Shown here: piece after piece, positions 16,664 through 26,807 of the stretch
Position numbering within the stretch: position 1 is the stretch's first letter
How the letters are laid out: each line of letters opens with the position of its first letter
Source: an uncultured Caulobacterales bacterium
Lineage (GTDB): Bacteria > Pseudomonadota > Alphaproteobacteria > Caulobacterales > Caulobacteraceae
NCBI GenBank assembly: GCA_903837135.1
Contig: CAILTK010000105.1
Location: forward strand, 1-64,000
Length of the DNA stretch: 64,000 bases
Direction: 5' to 3'
The notes under the pieces: generated by a model
Told to the model about the DNA's origin: nothing
Seen by the model: the letters and a program-made list of their open reading frames with translations, nothing else
Database searches by the model: none
Made by a program: the position numbers and the translations under genes

Positions 16664-19600
16664 TCAGCGCGGCATCCAGACCCGGACCAGGGACAGCAGC
16701 CGGTCCACGTCGAGCGGCTTGGCCATGTAGTCGTTGGCCCCGGCGGCGATGCAGCGCGCCTGGTCGTCGGGCATGGCCTTGGCGGTGAGCATGATGATCG
16801 GCAGCTTGGTCCAGCGCGGATCGATGCGCAGCCGGCGGGTGGCGTCCAGGCCGTCCATCACCGGCATCATCACGTCCATCAGCACGAGATCGATGGATCG
16901 CGATGCGTCCTCCGCCGACCGGTCGAGCGCGTCGAGCGCCTCCTGGCCGTTGCGGGCGATCTCGACCAGGGCGCCGCGCGGCTCGAGGATGTTGGTCAGG
17001 GCGTAGACGTTGCGGACGTCGTCCTCGACGATCAGGATTCGCCGCCCTTCCAGCACCGCGTCGCGGTTGCGCGCCTGGTGGATCATCTTCTGCTGTTCGG
17101 CCGGCAGCTCGGACACCACCTGGTGCAGGAACAGGGAGACTTCGTCGAGCAGGCGCTCGGGCGACTTGGCCCCCTTGATGATGATCGAGCTCGAATAGCG
17201 GCGCAGCCGCTGCTCGTCCTCGGGCGAGAGGTCGTGGCCGGTGTAGACGATCACCGGCGGGAAGGCGTTGCCGCCCTCCTGGCTCAGCGTCTCGAGCAGG
17301 GAGAAACCCGAGGCGTCCGGCAGCGACAGGTCCAGCACCATGCAGTCGAAGGTCTGCGCCTTCAGCCGCTCCAGGCATTCGGCGGCCGTGCCGGCGGTGA
17401 CGGTCTCCACGTCGCCGGAGGCGAGGAGGAGGCTTACGGCGTCGCGCTGACGCGGATCGTCCTCGACGATCAGCACCCGGCGCATGCCGCGGGTGAGCTT
17501 GGCCTCCAGCGTCCGCAGCACTTCGGCCAGATCGTCGAGCTTGACCGGCTTGGTGAGGTAGCCGACCGCGCCCAGCGACAGGGCGGTCTGCGCGTGGTCG
17601 GCGGCGGAGACGACGTGGATCGGAATGTGCCGCGTCTCGTCGTCGCGCTTCAGCCGGTCCAGCACGGTCAGGCCCGACTGGTCCGGCAGGCCGATATCGA
17701 GCACGACAGCGCTCGGCCGGAACTGTTTGGCCAGTCTCAGCGCCTCCTCCGCCGAACCGGCGACGATGCACTGGAACCCCATCTGGCGGGCGAGGTCGCG
17801 GACGATCTCGGCGAATCGCTCGTCGTCCTCGATCACCAGCAGCACCCGGCGTGAGCCGGCGAGGGTGTCGCGGTCGTCCGCGACCTTCGGCGCGGGAGCC
17901 GGAGGCCTTGGGGCCGCGGCCGGCGACGCCGTAGGCGCGCGCGGGGCCGTCGCGGGCGGCGGGCTTTCCGCGCGCGGCTGCACCTGGGCCGGATCGTAGG
18001 CGATCGGCACGGTCAGGGTGAAGGTGCTTCCCTCCCCGGGCGCGCTGCGCAGGGTGATGGCGCCGCCCAACAGGCGCGCCAGCTCGCGCGAGATCGAAAG
18101 GCCGAGGCCGGTGCCGCCGTACTTGCGATTGATGGCGCCGTCGGCCTGGCGGAAGGCCTCGAAGATGTTCTGGTGCTGCTCCTCGGGAATGCCGATGCCG
18201 GAATCGGTCACCGCCATCGACAGGCCCTCGTCGGCGACCCGCTCGACGCGGAGTGTGACGCCGCCCGCCTGGGTGAACTTGAAGGCGTTGGACAGAAGGT
18301 TCTTCAGGATCTGCTCGAGCCGCAGGCGATCGCTGCTGATGCTCGGCGGCGCATCGTCGCCGACCACGATGTCGAACTGCAGCCCGCGGTCGTTGGCCAC
18401 CGGCTGGAAGCTCTGGCGAAGATCGTCGGCGAGCTGTTTGAGCGGGACGGTCTCCGGCTGGATCTGCACATGCCCGGCCTCGATCTTCGACAGATCGAGG
18501 ATGTCGTTGATCAGGGTGAGCAGGTCGTTGCCTGACGACTGGATGGTTTGGGCGTACTTGACCTGCTCGTCCGAGAGATTGCCCTTGGGATTGTCGCCGA
18601 GCAGCTTGGACAGGATCAGCAGCGAGTTGAGCGGCGTGCGCAGCTCGTGGGACATGTTGGCCAGGAAGTCCGACTTGTAGCGGCTCGCCTGATCGAGTTC
18701 GCGGGCCTTGAGCTCGACCGCGGCGCTCGACTTGACCAGGTCGTCGCGCTGGGTCTCCAGTTGCAGCGCCTGCTCCTCGAGCTGGGAGTTGGTCTGTTCG
18801 AGTTCGACCTGCTGCTGTTCGAGCCGCACCTGCGACTCCTTCAGGGCGCGCCCCTGCTCCTCCAGCTCCTCGTTGGAGACGCGCAGCTCCTCGCTCTGCA
18901 CCTGCAGCTCTTCGGACTGCCGCTGGGTCTCTTCGAGCAGGTTCTGCAGGTCGGTGCGATAGCGGGCCGAACGGAGGGCCACCCCGATCGACGTCGACAC
19001 CTCCGCCAGGAGGTCCATCACGCGCTCGTCGACCGGATGCAGGAAGCCGAGCTCCAGCACCGAATTGACCACCCCGTCCGCCTTGAACGGAGCGATGACC
19101 AGATGGCGCGGCCGGTCGCGGCCGAGCGCCGAGCCGATGGTCAGATATCCCTCGGGCACGTCGTGCAGGACCAGGGGGCGTCCGTCGGCGGCGACTTGGC
19201 CAAGCAGGCCCTCCTTCAGGACGAAGCGCTCCGGAATCGGCGCATCCGCGGGTACGCCCAGTTGGGCCGCCCGGTAGAAATGGTCGCCGTGGCCCTTGAA
19301 CAGGACCCCGGCGTGGGAGCCGAGGAACCGCGAGAGGAAGGCCAGGATGCTGTCGCCGAGCGCCTGGACGGACTTGTCGCCGAGGATGGCTTCGGCGATC
19401 CCCACCCGCCCCGACTGCAGCCAGTCCTGGCGCTCGCGGGCGCGGATCGCCCGATTGATCAGAAGACCCACGGCGATGGTCAGGACCACGCCGAGCAGGC
19501 CCGACAGGACGCCGCTGGTCCAGGCCGTCCGGTAGGCGGCCTGCATTTCCGCAAGGCGCATGTCCCGGAGCCGGGTCTCCTCCTGGCGCATGGCGCCGAG

Positions 19601-20101
19601 CTGAGCGCGGATGGCGTCCATCTCCACCTTGCCGCGGTCGCTGGCGACGACCGAGAGCGCCGCCTTGGCGCTCTGAGCGCGGCGCAGGTCGATGGTCTGC
19701 TTGAGCTCCGCCAGCTTGGCGTCGATGTGACGTTCGAGGTGGGCCAGGTTGTTCTGCTGGTTGCCGTTGTCGCGGGTGAGGGCGGCGATGGCGCTGATGT
19801 CCGAACCGACACTGCTGAGGGCGCTGTTGTAGGGTTCGAGGTATTTCTCGTTCCCCGTCAGAAGATAGCCGCGCTGGCCCGTCTCGGCGTCCTGGACGGT
19901 GGAAAGCAGCCCGTCGAGGGCGGTGATCACCCCATGCGAGTGCAGGATTTTCTGATTGTCGTCCCGAAGGACCTGGATGTTGAAGAAGGAGACCGCGCCG
20001 CTGACGATGAAGAACACCAGCGCGGTAGCGACGCCCAGCCCTGTCCAGAGGGCGCTCCGGGAGCCGGCAGCCGCTTGGCGTGGAGAAGTCTCTGGCCGCA
20101 T
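16664..20101 (-). CDS. Hybrid histidine kinase: CHASE3-GAF-HisKA-HATPase-three receivers
   Basis: This 1145-residue membrane kinase has two transmembrane helices (about 20-42 and 200-222) bracketing a periplasmic CHASE3 sensor (AETGQRGYLLTGNEKYLEPYN), then a GAF domain (about 240-390) and a long Glu/Gln-rich coiled coil (about 400-490). HisKA (ANMSHELRTPLNSL) and HATPase_c (NLLSNAFKFT, DSGIGIPEE, GGTGLGLSIS) follow. Three receiver domains complete it: VLLVIEDDERFAE/VVLDIGLPD, VLIVEDDPRQRD/MVLDLSLPD and ILIVEDDVRNVY/LVLMDVMMPVMDG. ATG 20101 is preferred; a TTG 18 nt earlier is in frame. It heads the kinase-CheR-CheB-receiver-kinase operon. This architecture is typical of broad stress or life-style sensors; the ligand is unknown. 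Confidence 0.92.
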   Translation of the reverse strand: MRPETSPRQAAAGSRSALWTGLGVATALVFFIVSGAVSFFNIQVLRDDNQKILHSHGVITALDGLLSTVQDAETGQRGYLLTGNEKYLEPYNSALSSVGSDISAIAALTRDNGNQQNNLAHLERHIDAKLAELKQTIDLRRAQSAKAALSVVASDRGKVEMDAIRAQLGAMRQEETRLRDMRLAEMQAAYRTAWTSGVLSGLLGVVLTIAVGLLINRAIRARERQDWLQSGRVGIAEAILGDKSVQALGDSILAFLSRFLGSHAGVLFKGHGDHFYRAAQLGVPADAPIPERFVLKEGLLGQVAADGRPLVLHDVPEGYLTIGSALGRDRPRHLVIAPFKADGVVNSVLELGFLHPVDERVMDLLAEVSTSIGVALRSARYRTDLQNLLEETQRQSEELQVQSEELRVSNEELEEQGRALKESQVRLEQQQVELEQTNSQLEEQALQLETQRDDLVKSSAAVELKARELDQASRYKSDFLANMSHELRTPLNSLLILSKLLGDNPKGNLSDEQVKYAQTIQSSGNDLLTLINDILDLSKIEAGHVQIQPETVPLKQLADDLRQSFQPVANDRGLQFDIVVGDDAPPSISSDRLRLEQILKNLLSNAFKFTQAGGVTLRVERVADEGLSMAVTDSGIGIPEEQHQNIFEAFRQADGAINRKYGGTGLGLSISRELARLLGGAITLRSAPGEGSTFTLTVPIAYDPAQVQPRAESPPPATAPRAPTASPAAAPRPPAPAPKVADDRDTLAGSRRVLLVIEDDERFAEIVRDLARQMGFQCIVAGSAEEALRLAKQFRPSAVVLDIGLPDQSGLTVLDRLKRDDETRHIPIHVVSAADHAQTALSLGAVGYLTKPVKLDDLAEVLRTLEAKLTRGMRRVLIVEDDPRQRDAVSLLLASGDVETVTAGTAAECLERLKAQTFDCMVLDLSLPDASGFSLLETLSQEGGNAFPPVIVYTGHDLSPEDEQRLRRYSSSIIIKGAKSPERLLDEVSLFLHQVVSELPAEQQKMIHQARNRDAVLEGRRILIVEDDVRNVYALTNILEPRGALVEIARNGQEALDALDRSAEDASRSIDLVLMDVMMPVMDGLDATRRLRIDPRWTKLPIIMLTAKAMPDDQARCIAAGANDYMAKPLDVDRLLSLVRVWMPR

Positions 20102-20409
20102 GCCGGTCCCGAAAAGCAATGTTTGGAATCACCCGCCTAGTGGGCGGAGGCGAGAGCATCAAGCAGGTCCGGCGCCCTTGTACTCCGCCGCCTTTCGGCG
20201 GCGTCTGAAAGATCCCGCCAGCGCGCGTCCCAAGTCTGAATGGCGATCACTCCCCCGACCGAGCGTCGACCTCAACGCGCAAAGCGCTCAAAGGTTTCCG
20301 TTCGGTCGGCGTTTTTGTCGCGCCCGGACGGAACGCATGCACGGGATCGGTTAACGCAAATGAAGGCGCCCGGATTCCAACCTTCGCCCGGGCGTTCCCG
20401 GAGCTGCGC
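20102..20409. other. Divergent intergenic region between kinase and methyl-accepting protein
   Basis: No coding sequence was seen. It must hold two divergent promoters. On the plus strand it contains an inverted repeat followed by five T (20255-20316), listed separately. Confidence 0.5.
20255..20316 (+). terminator. Hairpin plus T-tract upstream of the methyl-accepting gene
   Basis: CCGACCGA (20255-20262) pairs with TCGGTCGG (20302-20309) and is followed by TTTTT at 20312-20316. The 39-nt loop holds a smaller GCGC-AAA-GCGC hairpin. The structure reads as an intrinsic terminator on the plus strand, about 95 nt before the methyl-accepting gene and with no gene before it on that strand. It could therefore be an attenuator in a leader or the end of a small RNA. 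Confidence 0.45.
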
Positions 20410-21867
20410 GTGCTACATATCGGATCGAAGCTGAAAGCGGCGTTGGCCGAGCGCGAGCGGGAGCTCACGGAGGTGAGGCGCCGGTCCGAGGTTCTCGACG
20501 GCGCCTGCGGGGTCGGCCTCTGGGACGCGGTCCTGCATGACGCGGACGCCATGCATCCCAAGAGCGTCTGGACCTGGTCGCCGGAATTTCGGCGCATGTG
20601 CGGGTACGAGACGGAAGCGGAATTCCCCGACGTCGTGCAATCCTGGTCCGACCGGCTCCATCCCGACGACGCGCCGCCGACGTTCGCGGCGTTCGCCGGC
20701 AGCCTTCGGGACACCTCCGGGCGGTGCAGCTATCGCGTCGAATACCGGCTCAAGGTCCGCGACGGATCCTACAAATGGTTCCGGGCGGCCGGGGGATGCC
20801 GGCTGCGGCCTGACGGGCTGGTCCATGCGTGCGGCTCCCTGGTCGAGATCGACGCGCTGAAGCGCTACGAGGAAAAGATCGCCGCCGACATGACCGCGGC
20901 GGATCACACCATCGCTGCGATGTCGAAGGGGCTCTCGGGCCTTGCTCAGGGCGACCTGATGGGGCGGATCACCGAAGCGTTCTCGCCGACCAATCAGCAG
21001 CTCAAGCTGGACTTCAACGCGGCAGCGACCAAGCTCCAGGACGCCATGCGTCAGGTTCTCCGCTGCGTGAGCGCCATCGACGGGGGGGCGAGCGAGATCG
21101 GCCAGGCGACCGACGACCTTTCGCGGCGAACCGAACGGCAGGCGGCGGGCCTGGAGGAGACGGCGGCCGCGCTCGACGAGATCACCGCCACGGTGAAGAA
21201 GACCGCTCAGGGCGCCGCCCATGTCAGGGACGCGGTCGCACAGACCAAAGCCGATGCGGAACTGTCCGGCCAGGTCGTCCTCGACGCGGTCGCCGCCATG
21301 CGCGGGATCGAGGAAAGCTCACAGAAGATCAGCCAGATCATCGGCGTGATCGACGAGATCGCCTTCCAGACCAACCTTCTGGCCCTGAACGCCGGGGTCG
21401 AGGCGGCCCGGGCCGGCGACGCCGGCCGCGGTTTCGCCGTGGTGGCCCAGGAAGTGCGGGCCCTGGCCCAGCGCTCGGCCGATGCGGCCAAGGAGATCAA
21501 GGCGCTGATCTCGGCCTCGGGACAGCAGGTCTCCGGCGGCGTCACCCTGGTCGACGAAACCGGCCGGGCGCTCACGCGCATTGTCGATCAGGTCAAGGAT
21601 ATCAACGACTCCGTCGGCGAGATCGCCGCCAGCGCCCAGCAACAGGCCGTGGCGTTGAACCAGGTGAACGCCGCCATCAACCAGATGGACCAGGTGACCC
21701 AGCAGAACGCCGCCATGGTCGAAGAGACGACCGCCGCGAGCCAAAGCCTGTCGGGGGAGGTTCGTGAACTGTCGATCCTGGTCTCGGCGTTCCAGGTCGA
21801 GGGGAGCACGCCGCGCACCGCCTCTCAGTCCCGCGCTCCGGCTCCGATGTCACGCGCTTACGGCTGA
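20410..21867 (+). CDS. Soluble PAS-containing methyl-accepting chemotaxis-type protein
   Basis: This 485-residue protein has no transmembrane segment. A PAS-type sensor (about 25-145; [20 protein letters not shown], then [13 protein letters not shown]) is followed by a HAMP-like linker (about 160-215) and the MCP signalling hairpin, with the invariant tip region [21 protein letters not shown] at about 315-340. Start GTG 20410. It lies divergent from a kinase operon containing stand-alone CheR and CheB, which are plausible methylation partners. No CheA, CheW or flagellar gene is nearby. Confidence 0.92.
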   Translation: MLHIGSKLKAALAERERELTEVRRRSEVLDGACGVGLWDAVLHDADAMHPKSVWTWSPEFRRMCGYETEAEFPDVVQSWSDRLHPDDAPPTFAAFAGSLRDTSGRCSYRVEYRLKVRDGSYKWFRAAGGCRLRPDGLVHACGSLVEIDALKRYEEKIAADMTAADHTIAAMSKGLSGLAQGDLMGRITEAFSPTNQQLKLDFNAAATKLQDAMRQVLRCVSAIDGGASEIGQATDDLSRRTERQAAGLEETAAALDEITATVKKTAQGAAHVRDAVAQTKADAELSGQVVLDAVAAMRGIEESSQKISQIIGVIDEIAFQTNLLALNAGVEAARAGDAGRGFAVVAQEVRALAQRSADAAKEIKALISASGQQVSGGVTLVDETGRALTRIVDQVKDINDSVGEIAASAQQQAVALNQVNAAINQMDQVTQQNAAMVEETTAASQSLSGEVRELSILVSAFQVEGSTPRTASQSRAPAPMSRAYG

Positions 21868-21878
21868 CTTCTCGACGA

Positions 21879-23243
21879 CTATGGCGCAGCCGGATCGGCC
21901 TGGATGAGGCGCAGGACGATGGGATCCCACCGATAGATGTCGTCGCGAAAGGCGGCGGTCCGGTCGGATTTGGCCCAGGCGGTCCAATAGAGCAGAAACA
22001 CCGGCAGGGGCCGAACGAGGGGAATGCGCCGCGTTTCGGTCTCCGCCATCGCCGCTTCGACCTGCGCCGTTGACCAGGCGTTCTCGTTGGCCAGGACCGA
22101 CCGGGCCAGGTCATCGGCCTTCTGAACCCGCACGCAGCCGTGGCTGAGGTCGCGGTCCGGGCGGTCGAAGGCCGAGCGGGTGGGCGTATCGTGCAGGTAG
22201 ACGTCGAAGGGGTTGGGGAGGTCGAACTTCACGTGTCCGAGCGCGCATCTGGCGCTCGGCTTCTGTTGCACCGCGGGACCGCCGCGGCCCGCACGCACCA
22301 CGAAACCTTCGCGTGACAGATAGCTCGGATCGCGGGCCGCCTTCGGCAGGATCTCCCGCGCGGCGATCTTGGCCGGGACGTTCCAGGGCGGATTGATGAT
22401 CAGGGCCTCGATCCGGTCCTGCAGCATCGGCGTCGGCGTCGAAGGCTTGCCGACGACAGTGCGCATCACCAGCGGTTCGCCGTCGTTCGCGTAGTAGATC
22501 AGCCGGGCGCCGGCGACATTCACCTCGATCCGGCGCGACGGCATGGGACGGGGAAGCCAGCGCCACCGCTCGAGGTTGGCGCGGATCTGGTCGATGCGCC
22601 TGTCGAGCGCCACATCCACGGACGCCTGGGTGCGGGGGTCGAGCACGCCGGTCTCATCCAGCCCGTGCAGCGCCTGATACGTGCGCAGCATCTGCGACAG
22701 ACCCTCGTCGAACTGCGCCGTGTCGGCGGGCGGGTCCGCCTTGAGTCCCTCGGCGGCGAGGCGTTCGCGCAGTCTCCGCACCCGATCGCCGCGGTCGCCA
22801 GGCTTCAGGCGCGGACCCGGGCCGACCATGGTCCAGCCGCCATGCTCCGCCATCTCCCGGTACCGGGCGAGCGCCGCCAGCAGATTGGCGTAACCCGGGG
22901 CGCTCGGCGCGAGGGATCTGGTCCACGTCACGATCCGGCCCTCGCGCAGCGCGGCATCGAAATCCTTCGCGGCGTCGTAGGGTGCGGGGCGAACGGCCCA
23001 GTTCTTCGGAAATGGCTGCTGGACCAGCCCGTGCTCGGCGGCGGCGAACCGGACCGCCGTCGCGCGCAGATCCTCATCGGTGGAGCCCGCCGTGAAGCGC
23101 CGGGGATCGAGGCCCTCCTGATCCGCGCGGCCGAGCATCTGCGCAAGCGCCGTCCGGTCGGTCTCGCTGAGCGATGGGGTGCCCTGGAGGGGGGCGGCCG
23201 CCTGCAAGGCCAGCCATATCATTGCGATCGACAGGGCCGACAC
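21879..23243 (-). CDS. L,D-transpeptidase (YcbB-type)
   Basis: This is a 454-residue exported protein. The N-terminal hydrophobic segment (about 5-20) is a signal peptide or anchor. A peptidoglycan-binding-like helical domain (about 145-215; KPGDRGDRVRRLRERL) precedes the YkuD catalytic domain (about 235-400), whose signature is His351 in YLHDTP and the nucleophile Cys370 in SHGCVRV. Length and order fit the YcbB/LdtD group that makes 3-3 peptidoglycan crosslinks. Start GTG 23243 has GGAG 9 nt upstream. It faces the soluble methyl-accepting gene convergently, with only 11 nt between the stops. Confidence 0.92.
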   Translation of the reverse strand: MSALSIAMIWLALQAAAPLQGTPSLSETDRTALAQMLGRADQEGLDPRRFTAGSTDEDLRATAVRFAAAEHGLVQQPFPKNWAVRPAPYDAAKDFDAALREGRIVTWTRSLAPSAPGYANLLAALARYREMAEHGGWTMVGPGPRLKPGDRGDRVRRLRERLAAEGLKADPPADTAQFDEGLSQMLRTYQALHGLDETGVLDPRTQASVDVALDRRIDQIRANLERWRWLPRPMPSRRIEVNVAGARLIYYANDGEPLVMRTVVGKPSTPTPMLQDRIEALIINPPWNVPAKIAAREILPKAARDPSYLSREGFVVRAGRGGPAVQQKPSARCALGHVKFDLPNPFDVYLHDTPTRSAFDRPDRDLSHGCVRVQKADDLARSVLANENAWSTAQVEAAMAETETRRIPLVRPLPVFLLYWTAWAKSDRTAAFRDDIYRWDPIVLRLIQADPAAP

Positions 23244-23386
23244 CAGGATTCACTCCGCACCACGACACCCCTCTACCTCGGGATCCACGCTTCGCGTTGA
23301 TAGGGATCAAGGCGGAGAGCGGAGCCTCGAAGGACGAGGCGAAAGGGGAAGGCTGGTTCGTTGGGGCGGCGCCAGACCGGCGTCCC

Positions 23387-24745
23387 CTAAAACCCCAAGC
23401 TCCGCGCCAAGGCTTCCCCCGTCAGCCGGTAGCCGGCGGAGGTCATGTGGGTGAGGTCGCGGCCGATCAGCGGCGGGCCGTGGCGGAGCCAGCCGTAGCC
23501 GCCGCCGGGGCCGCCCATCAGGGCCTGCCAGTCCCAACTCGCGCAGCCGAAGCCCGCGCCGACCCGCGCCTGGATGGCGGCGATGGCCTGCATGTGCCTT
23601 GACCAGGTGAGGACGTTGGGGGTGTCGCCCGGGCGCCAGAGCACGCCGCGGTCGGGCGGGCCGACCAGGACGCAGGCGGCGTGCGGAAACACCTGGCGCA
23701 GGTTGGCCAGCGCCGTTTGCAGGCCGGCGGCGTAACGGTCCGGCTCGAAGCGCGGATCGCTGCCGTCGTTTGTCCCGTACTCGAGCATGACCGCGTCGTA
23801 GGTCTCGCCGTGCAGCGCGCCCGCCAGATAGGCCGGGTCGAGGTTGGCCCAGCCGCGCGCCGTCGACGAGGGCGTGCCGAACACGTCGAACCCCACCTGC
23901 GGCGGCGCGGACGGCTCCAGCACAAAGCCGTGCAGGACGATCCGCCCACGGCTGACGCGGAGCCGGACGGTGGCGACCTCGCCGTCGGTTTCCAGGTCCA
24001 GCGTCCGGCTACCGGAACCGGGTTCGAGAACGGCCTGCCGCTCGGGGCCGTCGTTGACGGCGATGTCGAGGATTCCGCCCTCCGGCGCTCGGTAGACGAT
24101 CCGCACCGTGCGCAGGTGGGCCTGCCGGTCGGGGCTGCGCAGGTCGAGCCACAGATAGCTGCCCAGGCCGCCGGCGGCGACGCGGTTGATCAGGGCCGGG
24201 CCGACCTGCAGCCGCTCGCGCGCCGCATAGGCCAGCTCGGTCGACCAGCCGGGCCCGACGCAGAAGCCGCGCAGCCCGCGCAGGCGAACATTGGCCCGGC
24301 CCATCGAGGGGGGCAGGTAACGGGTCGCGACCGTCAGGCCGCGCGCCTGCAGCCGATCGATCAGTGTCGGCATGAAGGCGCCGGCCGCCACATGGCTGTC
24401 GCCCCAGACGGCGATCCGTAGCGGGCGGCGTTCACCGGCGCCGCGCGGATCGAAGCCGGCCAGGGTCGCCGGATCGACCATCGGCTGCTCGCGCACCACC
24501 GCGCGGGCCAGCTCACCCAGCGCTTCGGCGGGCGGCGGCTGCGCCTGATCGGCGGGCGGGGCCGTATGGCTCAGAGGCTCGGGCGGGCTCGGGCAGACCA
24601 GATCGCCGACGGCCGCGCCAGCCAGGAAGTGTAGGTGGTCCTGAGCATGCGCGGTCGACGCGAAGCAGAGCGCGGCGCTTGCCAGCAGCGCCGTCAGGAT
24701 GAGCGGATTAAGGGGGGATGGCTCGATCTGTTCGATGGCGGACAT
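23387..24745 (-). CDS. Exported SGNH/GDSL hydrolase, 452 aa
   Basis: The protein has a signal peptide (cleavage near STAHAQ, residue 35). The SGNH hydrolase fold shows block I as AVWGDSHV with Ser117, block III as LEYGTNDGS and block V as RDLTHMTSAGY with Asp430 and His433. A beta-rich insertion (about 200-300) is inserted between blocks, as in peptidoglycan or exopolysaccharide O-acetylesterases. It starts 29 nt after the stop of an acyltransferase that itself carries an SGNH domain, suggesting an acetylation/deacetylation pair acting on a cell-surface glycan. The natural substrate is unknown. Confidence 0.85.
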   Translation of the reverse strand: MSAIEQIEPSPLNPLILTALLASAALCFASTAHAQDHLHFLAGAAVGDLVCPSPPEPLSHTAPPADQAQPPPAEALGELARAVVREQPMVDPATLAGFDPRGAGERRPLRIAVWGDSHVAAGAFMPTLIDRLQARGLTVATRYLPPSMGRANVRLRGLRGFCVGPGWSTELAYAARERLQVGPALINRVAAGGLGSYLWLDLRSPDRQAHLRTVRIVYRAPEGGILDIAVNDGPERQAVLEPGSGSRTLDLETDGEVATVRLRVSRGRIVLHGFVLEPSAPPQVGFDVFGTPSSTARGWANLDPAYLAGALHGETYDAVMLEYGTNDGSDPRFEPDRYAAGLQTALANLRQVFPHAACVLVGPPDRGVLWRPGDTPNVLTWSRHMQAIAAIQARVGAGFGCASWDWQALMGGPGGGYGWLRHGPPLIGRDLTHMTSAGYRLTGEALARSLGF

Positions 24746-24774
24746 AAGACCCAGTTTGAGCAGGGAAGCGAGGC

Positions 24775-26694
24775 TCAACGACGCGCCGTCCGCTCGCCCA
24801 AGGACAGAGTCGCGAGATCGGGAACCTGCGCGGCCGAGAGCTTGGTCGTCGACAGGTTTCCGGCGCGCATGATCTCGGCGACCAGGGCGCGCTGGCCGGT
24901 CGGGGTCAGGTGGAAGCCGTCGGCGACGAACCAGCCGCGCCGACCCTCCGAGGCCTTGCGCCAGTCGACCAGCACCGCGTTGGGATAGTCGGGCAGGACC
25001 CGGTCGATCAGGTCGTCGTTGGGCGTCATCCAGCGGCGCGGCACGTGGGCGTTGACGATGATGACGCGCGGACGATCGGCCAGCAGGGCGAGGATGCCGC
25101 GAAGCTGGTCCTCGTAGACATAGCCGTTGGTGCCGAGGTGGATCAGCACCACCGGCGTCAGCGACGCCGCACGCTGCTGCAGCGTCGTCAGCACGTCGCG
25201 GGCCTGCCAGCCGACCTTGGCGACGACCCTCGCGCCCGGCAGCCTGGCGCTGAACGGCTGCAGCGAACCCAGCAGCACCGAGTCGCCGATGGCGGTGAGG
25301 TCCTCGCCGGTGAACACCGTCGGCGCGGCGGAGGACGCCGTGCGCGCGGCCGCAGGCTCGAGCCGCGGCCGCGCCTGAGATCCGCTTGCCGCATAGATGG
25401 ATGCCGCCAGCGCTCGGCGCACGTCGGGCGCCACCGGCGTATAGCCGGGCGGAGCCCACAGGATCATCGCCACCGGCCCCAGGATCGCCGCGGTCGCCAG
25501 CGCCACCCCGGCGCCCGCGCCGAGCGCCGGCAGACGCCGGCCGCGGGTCCGAAGGTCCGCCCAGATCCGCTCCAGCAGGCCCCGCCGGATCGGCGTCTCC
25601 ACCAGCGCATAGGACAGGGCCGCGAGCGCGACGGTCAGGACCAGGCGCAGGGCGAGGACCGGGGCGGCGCCGAGCCCGAGGTCCTGCGGCCGGGTCAGCA
25701 TGAAGATCGGCCAGTGCCAGAGGTAGATCCCGTACGAGCGCTCGCCGATCCAGCGCAGCGGCTGCTGGTCGAGCCAGCGGCCGAACAGGGCCCCGCGATA
25801 GGTGGCCGCCGCCACCAGGGCGGCGCTGGTCAGGGCCGAAAGCAGAAAGCCCCAGGGATAGAGCCGCGGCGTCTCCTCGCCGAACCGCCCGAACAGGAAG
25901 AGGGTGACGCCGAGGGCCGCCAGGCCGAGCGTAAAGACGCCGTCGCTCACCCAGGCCTTCGCCGCCGCGGTCTGGCGGTCGGGCCGCCAGACCAGCCCGA
26001 GGCCCGCGCCGATCAGCAGGGGATAGCTGTGCGTGTCGGTCCCGAAGTCGAGCCGGGTCGGCGTGACGCCGACGAGATAGCCGCCGCGCGTGGCGAGAAG
26101 GGCGGTCCAGCCCACCAGCGCCGCGGCGAACAGGGCGGCGCAGGCGGCCAGCCGGCGACGGCTCATCCGCCGCAGGCCGAACAGCAGCAGCGGCGCCCAA
26201 AGGATGTAGAACTGCTCCTCGATGGCCAGCGACCAGAGGTGCATCAACAGGGGCTGGCGGCCGATCGCTTCGAAGTAGGAGGTCTTGAACGCCAGAAGCT
26301 CCCAGTTGGTGACGTAGGCCAGCGAGGCCAGCGTGTCGCCCTTGAGCCGGGGCAGGGCGTCGGGGGCCAGGGCCCAGGCGGCGACGATCGCCGCGGCGGT
26401 CATCAGCCACGAGGCCGGCAGCAGCCGCTTGGCGCGCCGCCAATAGAAGGCGCCGAGGTCGAGGGTGGAGGTCGCCTCGACCTCGCCGGCCAGCAGATGG
26501 GTGATCAGGAAGCCCGAGATGACGAAGAACACGTCGACCCCGAGGAAGCCGCCCCGGGCCCACGGCGTCTCCGTGTGATAGAGGAAGACGGCGATCACCG
26601 CGACGGCGCGCAGGCCGTCGAGGCCCGCCAGCCGGGGAGCCGGCCGCGCGCAGGCCGCCCCGTCCGCCGTGGCCCCGCCGATCGCGCCCTGCAT
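24775..26694 (-). CDS. OafA-type membrane acyltransferase with C-terminal SGNH domain
   Basis: This is a 639-residue fusion. An acyltransferase-3 membrane domain with about ten or eleven helices (residues 20-400; RLAGLDGLRAVAVIAVFLYH, GVDVFFVISGFLI, EEQFYILWAP) is followed by a periplasmic SGNH domain (about 450-639; TAIGDSVLLGS, LIHLGTNGYV, DGFHLTPTGQ). These enzymes move acetyl groups across the inner membrane onto polysaccharides or peptidoglycan. Start ATG 26694 is chosen because the alternative upstream start adds only an Arg-rich stretch. It is followed by a separate SGNH hydrolase and is divergent from a third SGNH gene. Confidence 0.92.
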   Translation of the reverse strand: MQGAIGGATADGAACARPAPRLAGLDGLRAVAVIAVFLYHTETPWARGGFLGVDVFFVISGFLITHLLAGEVEATSTLDLGAFYWRRAKRLLPASWLMTAAAIVAAWALAPDALPRLKGDTLASLAYVTNWELLAFKTSYFEAIGRQPLLMHLWSLAIEEQFYILWAPLLLFGLRRMSRRRLAACAALFAAALVGWTALLATRGGYLVGVTPTRLDFGTDTHSYPLLIGAGLGLVWRPDRQTAAAKAWVSDGVFTLGLAALGVTLFLFGRFGEETPRLYPWGFLLSALTSAALVAAATYRGALFGRWLDQQPLRWIGERSYGIYLWHWPIFMLTRPQDLGLGAAPVLALRLVLTVALAALSYALVETPIRRGLLERIWADLRTRGRRLPALGAGAGVALATAAILGPVAMILWAPPGYTPVAPDVRRALAASIYAASGSQARPRLEPAAARTASSAAPTVFTGEDLTAIGDSVLLGSLQPFSARLPGARVVAKVGWQARDVLTTLQQRAASLTPVVLIHLGTNGYVYEDQLRGILALLADRPRVIIVNAHVPRRWMTPNDDLIDRVLPDYPNAVLVDWRKASEGRRGWFVADGFHLTPTGQRALVAEIMRAGNLSTTKLSAAQVPDLATLSLGERTARR

Positions 26695-26807
26695 CGCCGG
26701 CCGCCGCCCCCGCTCTCCGCTCCGTCGCCTTAACCTTAACGCCGGGACCCCCGCCGTCCACAAGCCGGTTCGCCTCGGGCGGGTTGATACCAAAGGGTGA
26801 ACCAATG

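Noticed and set aside
15819-20162. 1447-aa open frame spanning CheR and shadowing the hybrid kinase
   Set aside because: Only the last 275 residues (CheR) are real. Upstream the frame is Arg/Pro-rich and overlaps the kinase in another frame; the kinase frame carries CHASE3, GAF, HisKA and receiver motifs.
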